Below, one piece after another: positions 1 through 6,071 of a stretch of 7,030 bases of DNA. The translations under genes were made by a program, and so were the position numbers. Each line of letters starts with the position of its first letter. Within the stretch, counting starts at the first letter, position 1. The notes below the pieces were generated by a model. That model saw nothing but the letters and a program-made list of their open reading frames with translations, was not told where the DNA came from and searched no databases. This DNA is from Halothiobacillaceae bacterium (GTDB lineage Bacteria; Pseudomonadota; Gammaproteobacteria; Halothiobacillales; Halothiobacillaceae), in NCBI GenBank assembly GCA_011380105.1, contig DRZW01000199.1:1-7030 (forward strand). Direction: 5' to 3'.

Positions 1-9
1 ATTACTTGA

Positions 10-1341
10 TTACCGCGTATGGGTGGCAATTATCATGCCTTTGAGCAGGTTTAGGGCTTGGTAGAGCTGGAAGTCGCGCACCGCTAGCGGCTGTTCGTCT
101 TCGTCTGTTTTTTCGCTTTCTTCGAGAACTTGGTCAAACAGTTCTTGGGCGGCCTGCTCAGCGGAAAGATGCCCACCTAAATCAGATTCGCGGATGGAGA
201 AGGCCTCTTCGATGTTACTAACCTTTAGCTGGTGAACGACGATATCAGGCTTGATGCCTTCGGCCTGAATTGAGCGGCCCTCTGGGGTGTAGTAGCGCGC
301 GGTGGTTAGGCGCAATGCCCCGCCGCTGGATAAGGGCATGATTGATTGCACAGAGCCTTTGCCGAAGGTGGGCTCGCCCACGATTAACGCACGATTGTGA
401 TCTTGCAAGGCGCCGGCGACGATCTCGGAGCCGGAGGCCGAGCCGCCATTGACGAGTATGACTATCGGCTTGCCTTCAAGGCGATCACCCCGGTTGGCTC
501 GGTAGTTCATTTGGGCATCGCGCACGCGGCCTTCGGTGTAAACAATTTTTCCACCATCTTGGAATAAGTCGACCATGTCGACCGCCGACTTTAAAACCCC
601 ACCTGGGTTGTTGCGCAGGTCAATGATCAGCCCGCGGAGTTTTTTATCGCCGTTGACTTCGATTAGTTGGTCAAGCGCATCCGATAGCTGGGCGGCGGTG
701 CGTTCTTGGAACTGGGAGACGCGCACGTAACCCAGTCCGGGTTCGAGCATTTCATAACGCACCGACTCGGTTTTGATAATCGCGCGGGTGATTTCAATAT
801 CAATCGGGCGGGGCTCGCCTTCGCGCACGACAGTGATGGTAACGTCGGTATTCGGCGCACCGCGCAGTTTTTTGACTGCCGTTTCAAGATCAATGCCGCG
901 GGTGAGCTCGCCATCAATGCGGAGGATTTTATCACCCGCCTGAACCCCAGCCCGGTCTGCTGGTGTGTCGTCAATGGGGGCAATAACCGTTAGGACGTTA
1001 TCGCGCATGCCAACTTGTATGCCTAGCCCGCCAAATTCACCGGAGGTGGATTCACGCAGGGATTTAAACTCGTCTGCATCCAGATAGGCTGAGTGCGGGT
1101 CTAACTCATTGAGCATGCCGCGAATGGAGTTTTCAATTAGCTCCTCGTCGGTTAGTTCGTCGACATAATCGCGTTTAACCCGCTCTAGTACATCGGTGTA
1201 ATTGCGCAGTGATTCCAGTGGTACGGGGCTGGCTTGATCCGCACCAGAGCGTAAGGCAACGGCATTAATCGCAATGGCGATTGAAAAGCCGAATACCGCA
1301 GCTATCACCAAGGTGGGTGCGCGACGTATTAGGTTACTCAT
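10..1341 (-). CDS. ctpA: S41-family C-terminal processing protease (CtpA/Prc type)
   Basis: This is a serine protease of the periplasm that cleaves near protein C-termini; family members process or degrade envelope proteins and murein hydrolases. It has 443 residues, typical of the short CtpA class rather than the ~680-residue E. coli Prc. An uncleaved anchor or signal sequence lies at about 9-30, a PDZ domain at about 97-175 (GEFGGLGIQV, then AGVQAGDKIL), and the S41 core at about 200-370. The expected Ser-Lys dyad is visible: S303 in NGGSASGSEI and K328 in GEPTFGKGSVQ, 25 residues apart as in the family, with Q332 four residues on. An acidic tail (408-417) precedes the C-terminus. The ATG at 1341 has a weak purine-rich stretch (GAGAGA) upstream. 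It lies 142 nt downstream of envC on the same strand, a common gammaproteobacterial pairing, and is probably co-transcribed. The numbering of the catalytic dyad is inferred from family spacing. Confidence 0.95.
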   Translation of the reverse strand: MSNLIRRAPTLVIAAVFGFSIAIAINAVALRSGADQASPVPLESLRNYTDVLERVKRDYVDELTDEELIENSIRGMLNELDPHSAYLDADEFKSLRESTSGEFGGLGIQVGMRDNVLTVIAPIDDTPADRAGVQAGDKILRIDGELTRGIDLETAVKKLRGAPNTDVTITVVREGEPRPIDIEITRAIIKTESVRYEMLEPGLGYVRVSQFQERTAAQLSDALDQLIEVNGDKKLRGLIIDLRNNPGGVLKSAVDMVDLFQDGGKIVYTEGRVRDAQMNYRANRGDRLEGKPIVILVNGGSASGSEIVAGALQDHNRALIVGEPTFGKGSVQSIMPLSSGGALRLTTARYYTPEGRSIQAEGIKPDIVVHQLKVSNIEEAFSIRESDLGGHLSAEQAAQELFDQVLEESEKTDEDEQPLAVRDFQLYQALNLLKGMIIATHTR

Positions 1342-1483
1342 AGTTGGTGTCTCTCTCGTTTAATTTGATAGGCATTATTTTGGCCTAAACTTGGCTGACT
1401 TGCATCCGATCCGGGCATATTCGGGTAATTTAATTGCGGCATTGGGCACTTGGTGGCGAAAACCAACCGTTGATTTTGCGCAC

Positions 1484-2683
1484 TCAGCGGCGTGCCTGGC
1501 GGTATTCGCCCCATCGGGTGGGGTTGATGGGGTTTTGTCCGAGGCGAACTTCCACATAGACGCCATAATCACCACCATCGAGTTGACCGGCATGGCCAAT
1601 CACCGCGCCCTGCTGCACTTCGCAGCCTGTCTCGACGGCAAGCTGGTCGATGTGGGCGTACAGTGATAAAAAGCCCTTGGCATGACGTAGCATGACAATT
1701 TGCCCCCAGCCTGACAACACACCAGCATAGGCGACTTTGCCATCAGCCACCGCGCGAATCGGGCTTCCTGCCGGGGCGCTGAAGGTGACGCCATTGCTTC
1801 GCAGCCCGGTCGAGCTGCGCTCACCAAACCCGCGAATCTCATTGCCATCAACCGGTATTGAGCCTAGCTCTGCCATTGCCCGATCAATCCGGCTTTTTGG
1901 CTCGGCCGGTTCAATTGACTTGGCTTGTTCGGCCTCGCGCTGGGCAATCGCCTGCTCTAGCCTTTCGCGACGATCAAGCAGTCTTTTTAATTCAGCTTGC
2001 TGGCTGTCTAGCCTGCGGCCTAGCTGTTCATGCAAACGTTCACTTTCGTGTAGTTTTTTAATTAGCTCGCGTTGTTCGCTTTGCAATGAGGCGTAGGCCA
2101 GATCGAGCGCTTGGCGGGCTTTTTTTAAATCCTGCTGGTTTTCGGCCAAACGCTGTTGTTGTTCATTTAGAACGAGGTAGTTTTGCTCAATAGGCTCTAT
2201 TAACGCACGTACGTAGTGCATGTGCCGCTGGGTTAACAGGGCACTGTCGGCGGCAAATAGCATCCGCGCCGAGCCTTGGCGCGTTAAAGGATAGAGCACG
2301 GTTAATCCATGATAAATTGCCTGACGGGCTTGCTCGATGGCCTGATTGATCTTGTCTTGCTCGGCCAGAAGATTACGCTCGGCAGCAGCATGGCGGGCGA
2401 TTTTCTGGTCAATTTCTTCACGGCGTTGGGTAATTGCTTCAATCTCGGCACTAACCTTGGCTAGTACTTTACCGGCCGCTTCACGCTGGGTGCGGGTTTG
2501 TCCGATCTGTTGCTTTTGTTGTTGAATTTCGCGTTCAATGGCGTCAGGCGTCTCTGCGCTGGCCGCAAAGCCCAAAATCAATAGCATCACCCACAAAACA
2601 ATAAAAAACCCGCGCCAGGCTAACTGAGGTGCTGTGGTGCAAGCGCGCTTTGGGGTGGAAAATCCGGGCGGGGAATAGCTCAT
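1484..2683 (-). CDS. envC: Murein hydrolase activator EnvC (degenerate LytM/M23 domain)
   Basis: EnvC is a periplasmic division factor recruited by FtsEX that activates the amidases AmiA and AmiB to split septal peptidoglycan. The 399 residues fit the family (419 in E. coli). In order there is a signal peptide (hydrophobic about 26-40, likely cut after ASA at 43), a long Gln/Glu/Arg-rich coiled coil (about 45-125 and 165-255) with the middle segment YPLTRQGSARMLFAADS, and a C-terminal LytM domain (about 284-390). The domain fold is recognisable (AHID near 343-346, GHAGQLDGG, EVRLGQNPINP), but zinc-ligand positions are lost: the usual H-x3-D site reads RSNGVT and the usual HLHFE reads GVYVE. 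It should therefore be an activator, not an enzyme. The start at 2683 lacks a clear Shine-Dalgarno sequence and the N-terminal extension before the hydrophobic segment is long, so the exact start is the uncertain part. It is divergent from the regulator gene. Confidence 0.93.
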   Translation of the reverse strand: MSYSPPGFSTPKRACTTAPQLAWRGFFIVLWVMLLILGFAASAETPDAIEREIQQQKQQIGQTRTQREAAGKVLAKVSAEIEAITQRREEIDQKIARHAAAERNLLAEQDKINQAIEQARQAIYHGLTVLYPLTRQGSARMLFAADSALLTQRHMHYVRALIEPIEQNYLVLNEQQQRLAENQQDLKKARQALDLAYASLQSEQRELIKKLHESERLHEQLGRRLDSQQAELKRLLDRRERLEQAIAQREAEQAKSIEPAEPKSRIDRAMAELGSIPVDGNEIRGFGERSSTGLRSNGVTFSAPAGSPIRAVADGKVAYAGVLSGWGQIVMLRHAKGFLSLYAHIDQLAVETGCEVQQGAVIGHAGQLDGGDYGVYVEVRLGQNPINPTRWGEYRQARR

Positions 2684-2697
2684 TGGCAGGTAAATAG

Positions 2698-2727
2698 AGT
2701 ATGAAAATTTTCTTTTGTGTACGACAA
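2698..2727 (-). promoter_or_regulatory. Possible envC promoter
   Basis: Reading the minus strand, a -35-like TTGTCG (2727-2722) and a -10-like CATACT (2703-2698) are separated by 18 nt; each matches the sigma-70 consensus at 4 of 6 positions. The start of transcription would fall near 2691, giving a very short leader before the envC ATG. Such matches occur by chance, so this is only a candidate. Confidence 0.25.
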
Positions 2728-2749
2728 GGCAGCGCTAGTTGGGTAGTAT
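2721..2749 (+). promoter_or_regulatory. Possible promoter of the ArsR-type regulator
   Basis: ACGACA (2721-2726) and TAGTAT (2744-2749) are 17 nt apart and each match the sigma-70 boxes at 4 of 6 positions. The -10 box would touch the left arm of the inverted repeat at 2748-2767, which suits repression by the encoded regulator. The boxes are weak. An alternative is TTGCAC (2788-2793) with TCAAAT (2811-2816), also 17 nt apart. Confidence 0.25.
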
Positions 2750-2767
2750 ATTGGCATTGAGCAATAT
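2748..2767. promoter_or_regulatory. Inverted repeat, candidate operator of the ArsR-type regulator
   Basis: Perfect 6-bp arms ATATTG (2748-2753) and CAATAT (2762-2767) flank an 8-nt spacer. A second, overlapping palindrome, ATTG-AG-CAAT, occupies 2756-2765. An ArsR-family dimer typically binds a short dyad near its own promoter, and the ATTG-N8-CAAT geometry resembles the ATTC-N8-GAAT site I recall for SqrR. It lies 101 nt before the regulator start and 65 nt before envC. That it is an operator is inferred from position and symmetry only. Confidence 0.45.
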
Positions 2768-2867
2768 TCGAACCTTTTCATTTGGGCTTGCACACCGTTG
2801 TTGTCGCCAATCAAATTGTACGGCCGAGCCTAAATATTTTAACTTAGCGATTGATGGAGCAGTAACC

Positions 2868-3194
2868 ATGCCCTTGAGAACAGATATCGACAGCAATACG
2901 CGTTTGCTGGCGCGTTCGGATGATATTGAACGTGCCTCACGCTCACTCAAGGCGATGTCGCATCCGTTGCGCCTTAAAATTCTCTGCGTGCTCGGTGAAC
3001 ATGAGTTAAGTGTGCATGAAATTGTTGAGTCTGTTGGCACCAGTCAGAGTAATATCTCTCAGCATCTGGCCATTTTGCGCGATAAGGGCATTCTTGCCTC
3101 ACGCAAAGACGCCAACCGGGTTTATTATCGGGTTTCGGATGCCCGTACGTTAAAATTAATTGGCATGATGCAGGAAATCTACTGCCGCGTGTAA
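2868..3194 (+). CDS. ArsR-family regulator, BigR/SqrR/YgaV-like (probable persulfide sensor)
   Basis: This is a cytoplasmic winged-helix DNA-binding repressor of 108 residues. The winged helix covers about 20-92: SHPLRLKILCVLGEHELSVHEI, recognition helix TSQSNISQHLAIL (58-70), then the wing RKDANRVYYRVS (79-90). No metal-binding CxC motif is present in the alpha3 helix. There are exactly two cysteines, C40 (in KILCVL) and C106 (in IYCRV at the C-terminus), 66 apart, as in BigR (C42/C108) and SqrR (C41/C107), which form a disulfide or polysulfide link to sense reactive sulfur. I chose the ATG at 2868 because GGAG (2856-2859) sits 8 nt upstream and the family homology starts after it; the frame stays open back to 2739, but those 43 residues look unlike protein of this family. 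The next gene is a DUF2892 protein 168 nt downstream. The sulfur-sensing role is inferred from cysteine spacing and neighbours. Confidence 0.88.
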   Translation: MPLRTDIDSNTRLLARSDDIERASRSLKAMSHPLRLKILCVLGEHELSVHEIVESVGTSQSNISQHLAILRDKGILASRKDANRVYYRVSDARTLKLIGMMQEIYCRV

Positions 3195-3227
3195 ATTAAA
3201 CAGTGACCTGATAGTCCGCTGCATTTG

Positions 3228-3245
3228 AGGGCAACCCTGGTTTTT
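3228..3245 (+). terminator. Possible weak terminator after the regulator gene
   Basis: A short hairpin AGGG-CAA-CCCT (3228-3238) is followed by GG and five T residues (3241-3245), 33 nt beyond the regulator stop codon. A stem of only 4 bp is below what is usual for an efficient intrinsic terminator, so it may attenuate at most or be chance. Confidence 0.25.
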
Positions 3246-3265
3246 GCTCTTAACTAAGGTGAAAT

Positions 3266-3289
3266 AAGCTAACGCTGATAAACTAGCTT
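3266..3289. repeat. Inverted repeat AAGCTA-N12-TAGCTT upstream of the DUF2892 gene
   Basis: Perfect 6-bp arms at 3266-3271 and 3284-3289 are separated by 12 nt, in the 168-nt gap between the regulator and the DUF2892 gene. It may be a protein-binding dyad or a small leader hairpin. It does not match the dyad at 2748-2767 in sequence, and a single 6-bp dyad can arise by chance. Confidence 0.3.
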
Positions 3290-3362
3290 TGCGCATACTG
3301 CTTGAATTTTATGGCCTGCGCCCAAACCCTTTGTCAATGGTGAAATGATAGGAGTTATTGAT

Positions 3363-3575
3363 ATGACAACCGATCGCATTGTACGCATTGTTGCCGGCCT
3401 GATGATTATTTTAAGCCTAATTCTGGCACATATTACCGGTCAGGTTAACCTAGGCCAGTTATCCTGGCTGTGGCTGACGATCTTTGTTGGTTTAAATCTC
3501 TTCCAGAGTGGCTTTACCCGTTTCTGTCCGCTAGAGAGCATTCTGGAAAAATTTGGCGTTCGCCGGGCTAGTTAA
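3363..3575 (+). CDS. DUF2892 (YgaP-type) two-helix inner-membrane protein
   Basis: A small inner-membrane protein of 70 residues with two predicted transmembrane helices (about 7-25 and 32-50) and the family's C-terminal signature, FTRFCPLESILEKFGV, with its cysteine at 55. The same domain forms the membrane part of E. coli YgaP, where it is fused to a rhodanese; here it stands alone, and a separate rhodanese follows 27 nt later. The start at 3363 is preferred over the in-frame ATG at 3345 because AGGAG (3350-3354) lies 8 nt before it and would be inside the longer reading frame. DUF2892 proteins are often found near sulfur-handling enzymes; the molecular function of the isolated domain is not established to my knowledge. 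It likely begins the transcript that continues into the rhodanese gene. Confidence 0.85.
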   Translation: MTTDRIVRIVAGLMIILSLILAHITGQVNLGQLSWLWLTIFVGLNLFQSGFTRFCPLESILEKFGVRRAS

Positions 3576-3602
3576 TCATTTTCGCTCGACCTTCAGATCA
3601 TT

Positions 3603-4031
3603 ATGGAATTTATCGATTTTCTTCTAAGCCACCCGATTTTATCCGGCATTGCACTGGTTTTGGTCGTTTTGCTAATTGCTAACGAACTATCCGGCCGGCT
3701 GCAAAAATACGCCAATCTCAGCGTGACGGAAGTGGCCCGCAAAACCGGACGCGAGAATACGGTGTTAATTGATGTGCGCGAACCGGATGAATGGCGAGCC
3801 GGGCACATTAAAGGTGCGCGCCATATTCCACTCGGTAAGCTTTCCGATAAACTCGATGAGCTTAAGAAAAAAGATCTTGATAAAGACATTGTGATCTACT
3901 GCCGATCCGGTAACCGTTCGGCCACCGCAGCCTCGATGTTGGTTAAAGCCGGGTTTGAGCAGGTCGGGCATCTTGCTGGCGGGATTATCGCTTGGGAGGC
4001 GGAGCGATACCCAATCAGCAAGAAAAAGTAA
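3603..4031 (+). CDS. yibN: Membrane-anchored single-domain rhodanese (YibN-like)
   Basis: This is a rhodanese-fold protein of 142 residues that would carry sulfane sulfur as a cysteine persulfide. One transmembrane helix lies at about 11-27, followed by a single rhodanese domain (about 38-135). The markers are VLIDVREPDEWRAGHIKGARHIPL (in two parts, 54-61 and 62-77), the active-site loop CRSGNRS with nucleophile C100, and the end motif LAGGIIAW (124-131). All catalytic-loop residues expected of an active sulfurtransferase are present. Length, anchor and position before grxC-secB match E. coli YibN (143 residues). The ATG at 3603 has no strong Shine-Dalgarno sequence, which fits translation as part of a longer message from the DUF2892 gene. 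Its stop codon overlaps the grxC start (TAATG). The sulfur donor and acceptor are unknown. Confidence 0.93.
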   Translation: MEFIDFLLSHPILSGIALVLVVLLIANELSGRLQKYANLSVTEVARKTGRENTVLIDVREPDEWRAGHIKGARHIPLGKLSDKLDELKKKDLDKDIVIYCRSGNRSATAASMLVKAGFEQVGHLAGGIIAWEAERYPISKKK

Positions 4032-4303
4032 TGGCAAAGTCAACCCCGAAAATCGAGCTTTACCAAAGCCCGTTATGCCCGTATTGTCATCTCGCTAAAC
4101 GCTTGCTGAAAAAGCGCGGTTTGGCGTTTGAGTCAATCAATGTCGCCCTGTCTGCTAGTCGGCGTGATGAAATGATTAAACGCGCCAAACAAACCAGCGT
4201 GCCGCAGATTTTTATCAACGACCAGCACGTCGGCGGCTATGATCAGCTCGCAGCGCTCGATGAGCGCGGTGAGCTAGTTAAGTTGCTAGAGAGTTCTAAT
4301 TAA
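4031..4303 (+). CDS. grxC: Glutaredoxin 3
   Basis: A cytoplasmic glutathione-dependent oxidoreductase of 90 residues that reduces disulfides and glutathione adducts; E. coli Grx3 has 83 residues. The thioredoxin-fold markers are all visible: the dithiol active site CPYC (16-19), the cis-proline segment TSVPQIFI (55-62), and the glutathione-binding GGYDQLAALD (68-77). I place the start at 4031, where the ATG overlaps the rhodanese stop as TAATG, instead of the upstream in-frame ATG at 3992, which would lie inside the rhodanese gene. The 1-nt overlap implies translational coupling. Having a rhodanese and a glutaredoxin on one message is chemically sensible, as Grx can release sulfur from persulfides, but the order is conserved in many gammaproteobacteria and need not mean a direct partnership. 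Confidence 0.96.
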   Translation: MAKSTPKIELYQSPLCPYCHLAKRLLKKRGLAFESINVALSASRRDEMIKRAKQTSVPQIFINDQHVGGYDQLAALDERGELVKLLESSN

Positions 4304-4347
4304 CCCAATCTAACCAATGTTTATTTTCCAAAAAGGATTAAAGTACA

Positions 4348-4845
4348 ATGGCTGAACAAGAGCAGCAAAACAACCAAGCCGCTTCTGAAGAAAAACCGCA
4401 ACAGCAGTTTGCGGTACAGAAAATTTATCTCAAGGATGTCTCCTTTGAGTCACCGCAATCACCGGGCATTTTTACCCGCGAAGAATGGAATCCGGAAGTT
4501 AATGTGCAGGTTGGCAATAATGCCGCCCGGCTAAATGACGATGTTTTTGAAACTGCCCTGACTGTCACCGTCACCGCCACGGCTGATGACAAAACCATCT
4601 ATCTAGCTGAAGTGCAGTATGCCGGTATCTTTACCATTACCGGTTTTGATGACGCCCAAACCCAAAAACTCGTCGGCGCTTATTGCCCGAATTTATTATT
4701 CCCCTATATCCGCGAGACGATATCGGATTTGGTCATGAAAGGCGGCTTCCCGCAGATGGTTTTACAGCCGATTAACTTCGATGCACTGTATCACCAGCAT
4801 TTAGCCGAGCAGCAAAAGCAGGCTGAGCAAGCACCTACCCAGTAG
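4348..4845 (+). CDS. secB: Protein-export chaperone SecB
   Basis: SecB is a cytosolic tetrameric chaperone that holds preproteins unfolded and hands them to SecA for export. This copy has 165 residues (155 in E. coli). The conserved core runs from QKIYLKDVSFESP (24-36) through CPNLLFPYIRETISDLVMKGG (113-133, in the family's most conserved stretch) to PINFDALY (141-148). Both tails are rich in glutamine and glutamate (5-20 and 150-165), the usual flexible ends; the C-terminal tail of SecB contacts SecA. An AAGGA sequence (4333-4337) lies 10 nt before the ATG. The gene is 44 nt downstream of grxC and 5 nt upstream of gpsA, the standard order. There is no sign of truncation or other defect. Confidence 0.98.
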   Translation: MAEQEQQNNQAASEEKPQQQFAVQKIYLKDVSFESPQSPGIFTREEWNPEVNVQVGNNAARLNDDVFETALTVTVTATADDKTIYLAEVQYAGIFTITGFDDAQTQKLVGAYCPNLLFPYIRETISDLVMKGGFPQMVLQPINFDALYHQHLAEQQKQAEQAPTQ

Positions 4846-4850
4846 GCCAC

Positions 4851-5873
4851 ATGAGGTCTGCGCATCCTGACAGCAACAACCTTGCCCGTATTGCTGTATT
4901 TGGGGCTGGCTCCTGGGGCACCGCTCTGGCCGCCACACTGGCCGCCAACGGTGCCCAAGTTCGGTTATGGGCGCGTGATCCTCTCAAAGCTGAGCAGATC
5001 AACCACGCGCGGGAAAATCGCTATTATCTGCCTGGAGTACGGCTACCCGCCCTGCTCTCGGCCACCAGCTCGGTAACACACGCGGTTGCCGATGCCGATG
5101 AAATATGGCTGGTCATGCCCACCGCCGGCTTGTCTGACTTTCTGGCTGAACACCAAGCAATCTTGCCGCGCGATATTCCCTACATCAGTGGCTCTAAGGG
5201 GTTTGAGCACGGCTCCGGTCGTCGAGTTAGCGAGTTGGTTGAGCATCATCTCGGGGCGGTGGCTTTTGCTGTGGTTTCTGGGCCCACCTTCGCACTGGAA
5301 ATCGCCCAAGGCTCACCTTCGGCCATTGCGGTGGCCTCTACCGATCCGGCCCTGGCTGAAGCCACCGCCAACCGGTTGCGCAATCAGCATATCCGCTGTT
5401 ATGGCTTAACCGATGTAACCGGGGTGGAGTTAGCCGGTGGTCTTAAAAACGTGCTGGCGATTGCTGCCGGCACCAGTGATGGTTTTGGCTTTGGCGCTAA
5501 CGCCCGTGCCGCCCTAATTACCCGGGGCTTGGCGGAAGTTAGCCGCTTAGGTGCGGCGATGGGTGCCGATGCCCACACCTTTACCGGACTGGCCGGGTTG
5601 GGCGATCTGGTGTTAACCTGCACCGATAACCACTCGCGCAACCGCCGTTTTGGGCTATTGCTTGCCCAAGGGGTGGAGCGTGATCAGGCCATTGCCCAAA
5701 TCGGCCAAGTAGTGGAGGGCATTGGTGCGGCCACCGAAGGGGTTCGTTTAGCCGAGCAATATCAGCAGGACTTACCGATTATCTCGGTGGTACACCGGGT
5801 ATTACATGAGGGCCTGCCGGCTCGGGCTGCGGTGGCAGAACTGCTTTCCCGAGAGCCCAAGCGGCTGGTTTGA
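4851..5873 (+). CDS. gpsA: NAD(P)+-dependent glycerol-3-phosphate dehydrogenase
   Basis: GpsA reduces dihydroxyacetone phosphate to sn-glycerol 3-phosphate, the backbone for phospholipid synthesis, in the cytoplasm. The protein has 340 residues (339 in E. coli). The Rossmann nucleotide-binding loop is GAGSWGTALA (18-27); SGSKGFE (113-119) carries a conserved lysine, K116; SGPTFALEIA is at 143-152; the catalytic lysine K199 lies in GGLKNVLAIAAG (196-207); and the substrate region GLAGLGDLVLTC is at 246-257. The ATG at 4851 is the only nearby start and is 5 nt after the secB stop, with no good Shine-Dalgarno sequence of its own, so it probably relies on coupling to secB. In E. coli cysE follows; here the strand instead ends and a hairpin-rich convergent gap begins 9 nt beyond the stop codon. 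Confidence 0.97.
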   Translation: MRSAHPDSNNLARIAVFGAGSWGTALAATLAANGAQVRLWARDPLKAEQINHARENRYYLPGVRLPALLSATSSVTHAVADADEIWLVMPTAGLSDFLAEHQAILPRDIPYISGSKGFEHGSGRRVSELVEHHLGAVAFAVVSGPTFALEIAQGSPSAIAVASTDPALAEATANRLRNQHIRCYGLTDVTGVELAGGLKNVLAIAAGTSDGFGFGANARAALITRGLAEVSRLGAAMGADAHTFTGLAGLGDLVLTCTDNHSRNRRFGLLLAQGVERDQAIAQIGQVVEGIGAATEGVRLAEQYQQDLPIISVVHRVLHEGLPARAAVAELLSREPKRLV

Positions 5874-5882
5874 AAATACCCA

Positions 5883-5905
5883 GGCAGCCCAGATTCTGGG
5901 CGACC
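5883..5905 (+). repeat. REP-like hairpin 1 (forward, degenerate head)
   Basis: Stem GCCCAG (5887-5892), loop ATT, stem CTGGGC (5896-5901). An outer GG/CC pair (5883-5884 with 5904-5905) is separated from the stem by a 2-nt internal loop on each side, CA opposite GA. The layout matches element 3 but the GTGG head is decayed. It starts 9 nt after the gpsA stop, and without a T-run it is not a classic terminator, though it could shield the 3' end of the message. Confidence 0.6.
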
Positions 5906-5922
5906 TTTCACAGCCTGCAAAT

Positions 5923-5946
5923 GCGCGCAGAATCTGCGCACCCACA
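5923..5946 (-). repeat. REP-like hairpin 2 (reverse)
   Basis: On the minus strand this reads a TGTGGG head (5946-5941), then T, stem GCGCAG, loop ATT, stem CTGCGC (5934-5939 and 5925-5930 on the plus strand), then GC. The GTGG head followed by an imperfect palindrome is the defining layout of REP elements. It shares head, stem and tail with element 4. Confidence 0.7.
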
Positions 5947-5985
5947 ACCTCAAAGTTATATTACATGCAAGCCAATATCCACTCC

Positions 5986-6014
5986 GTGGGAGCTCAGGTT
6001 ACTCTGAGCGACCA
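5986..6014 (+). repeat. REP-like hairpin 3 (forward)
   Basis: Head GTGGGA (5986-5991), stem GCTCAG (5992-5997), loop GTTACT, stem CTGAGC (6004-6009), then GACCA. The TGG of the head pairs with CCA (6012-6014) across a GA/GA internal loop, a structure seen in REP elements of other gammaproteobacteria (GTGGGAGC...GCGACC form). Confidence 0.7.
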
Positions 6015-6029
6015 GCCTTTGCTAGATAA

Positions 6030-6054
6030 GCGCGCAGAAACCTGCGCGCCCACA
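6030..6054 (-). repeat. REP-like hairpin 4 (reverse)
   Basis: On the minus strand this has a TGTGGG head (6054-6049) leading into a perfect 8-bp stem GCGCGCAG/CTGCGCGC (6030-6037 and 6042-6049 on the plus strand) around a 4-nt loop. It is the strongest hairpin of the group and close in sequence to element 2. Confidence 0.75.
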
Positions 6055-6071
6055 GAGATTACTAAACATCC

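Noticed and set aside
1342..1483. A separate small gene or strong promoter between envC and ctpA
   Set aside because: The only open frames here run out of or overlap envC in another frame, and I see no box pair better than chance; the gap looks like a plain intergenic stretch within one transcription unit.
1391..2096. Plus-strand open frames (1391-1666, 1737-2096, 1858-2061) opposite envC
   Set aside because: They are antisense shadows of a well-supported gene; their translations are low-complexity Ser/Arg/Leu-rich and match no family.
2739..2867. A 43-codon N-terminal extension of the ArsR regulator
   Set aside because: It would cover the inverted repeat and promoter region, has no family resemblance, and the ATG at 2868 has a well-placed GGAG.
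3345..3362. Upstream ATG start for the DUF2892 protein
   Set aside because: The AGGAG at 3350-3354 would lie inside the coding region, and the added residues precede the usual family N-terminus.
5883..5910. Intrinsic terminator directly after gpsA
   Set aside because: The hairpin is good but is followed by GACCTTTCACAG, not a T-run; it fits better as a REP-like element, although it may still protect the message end.
5923..6054. CRISPR-like repeats in the gpsA/trmO gap
   Set aside because: Copies alternate in orientation, differ in stem sequence, have unequal spacing and no cas gene is nearby; the GTGG-palindrome layout points to REP elements instead.
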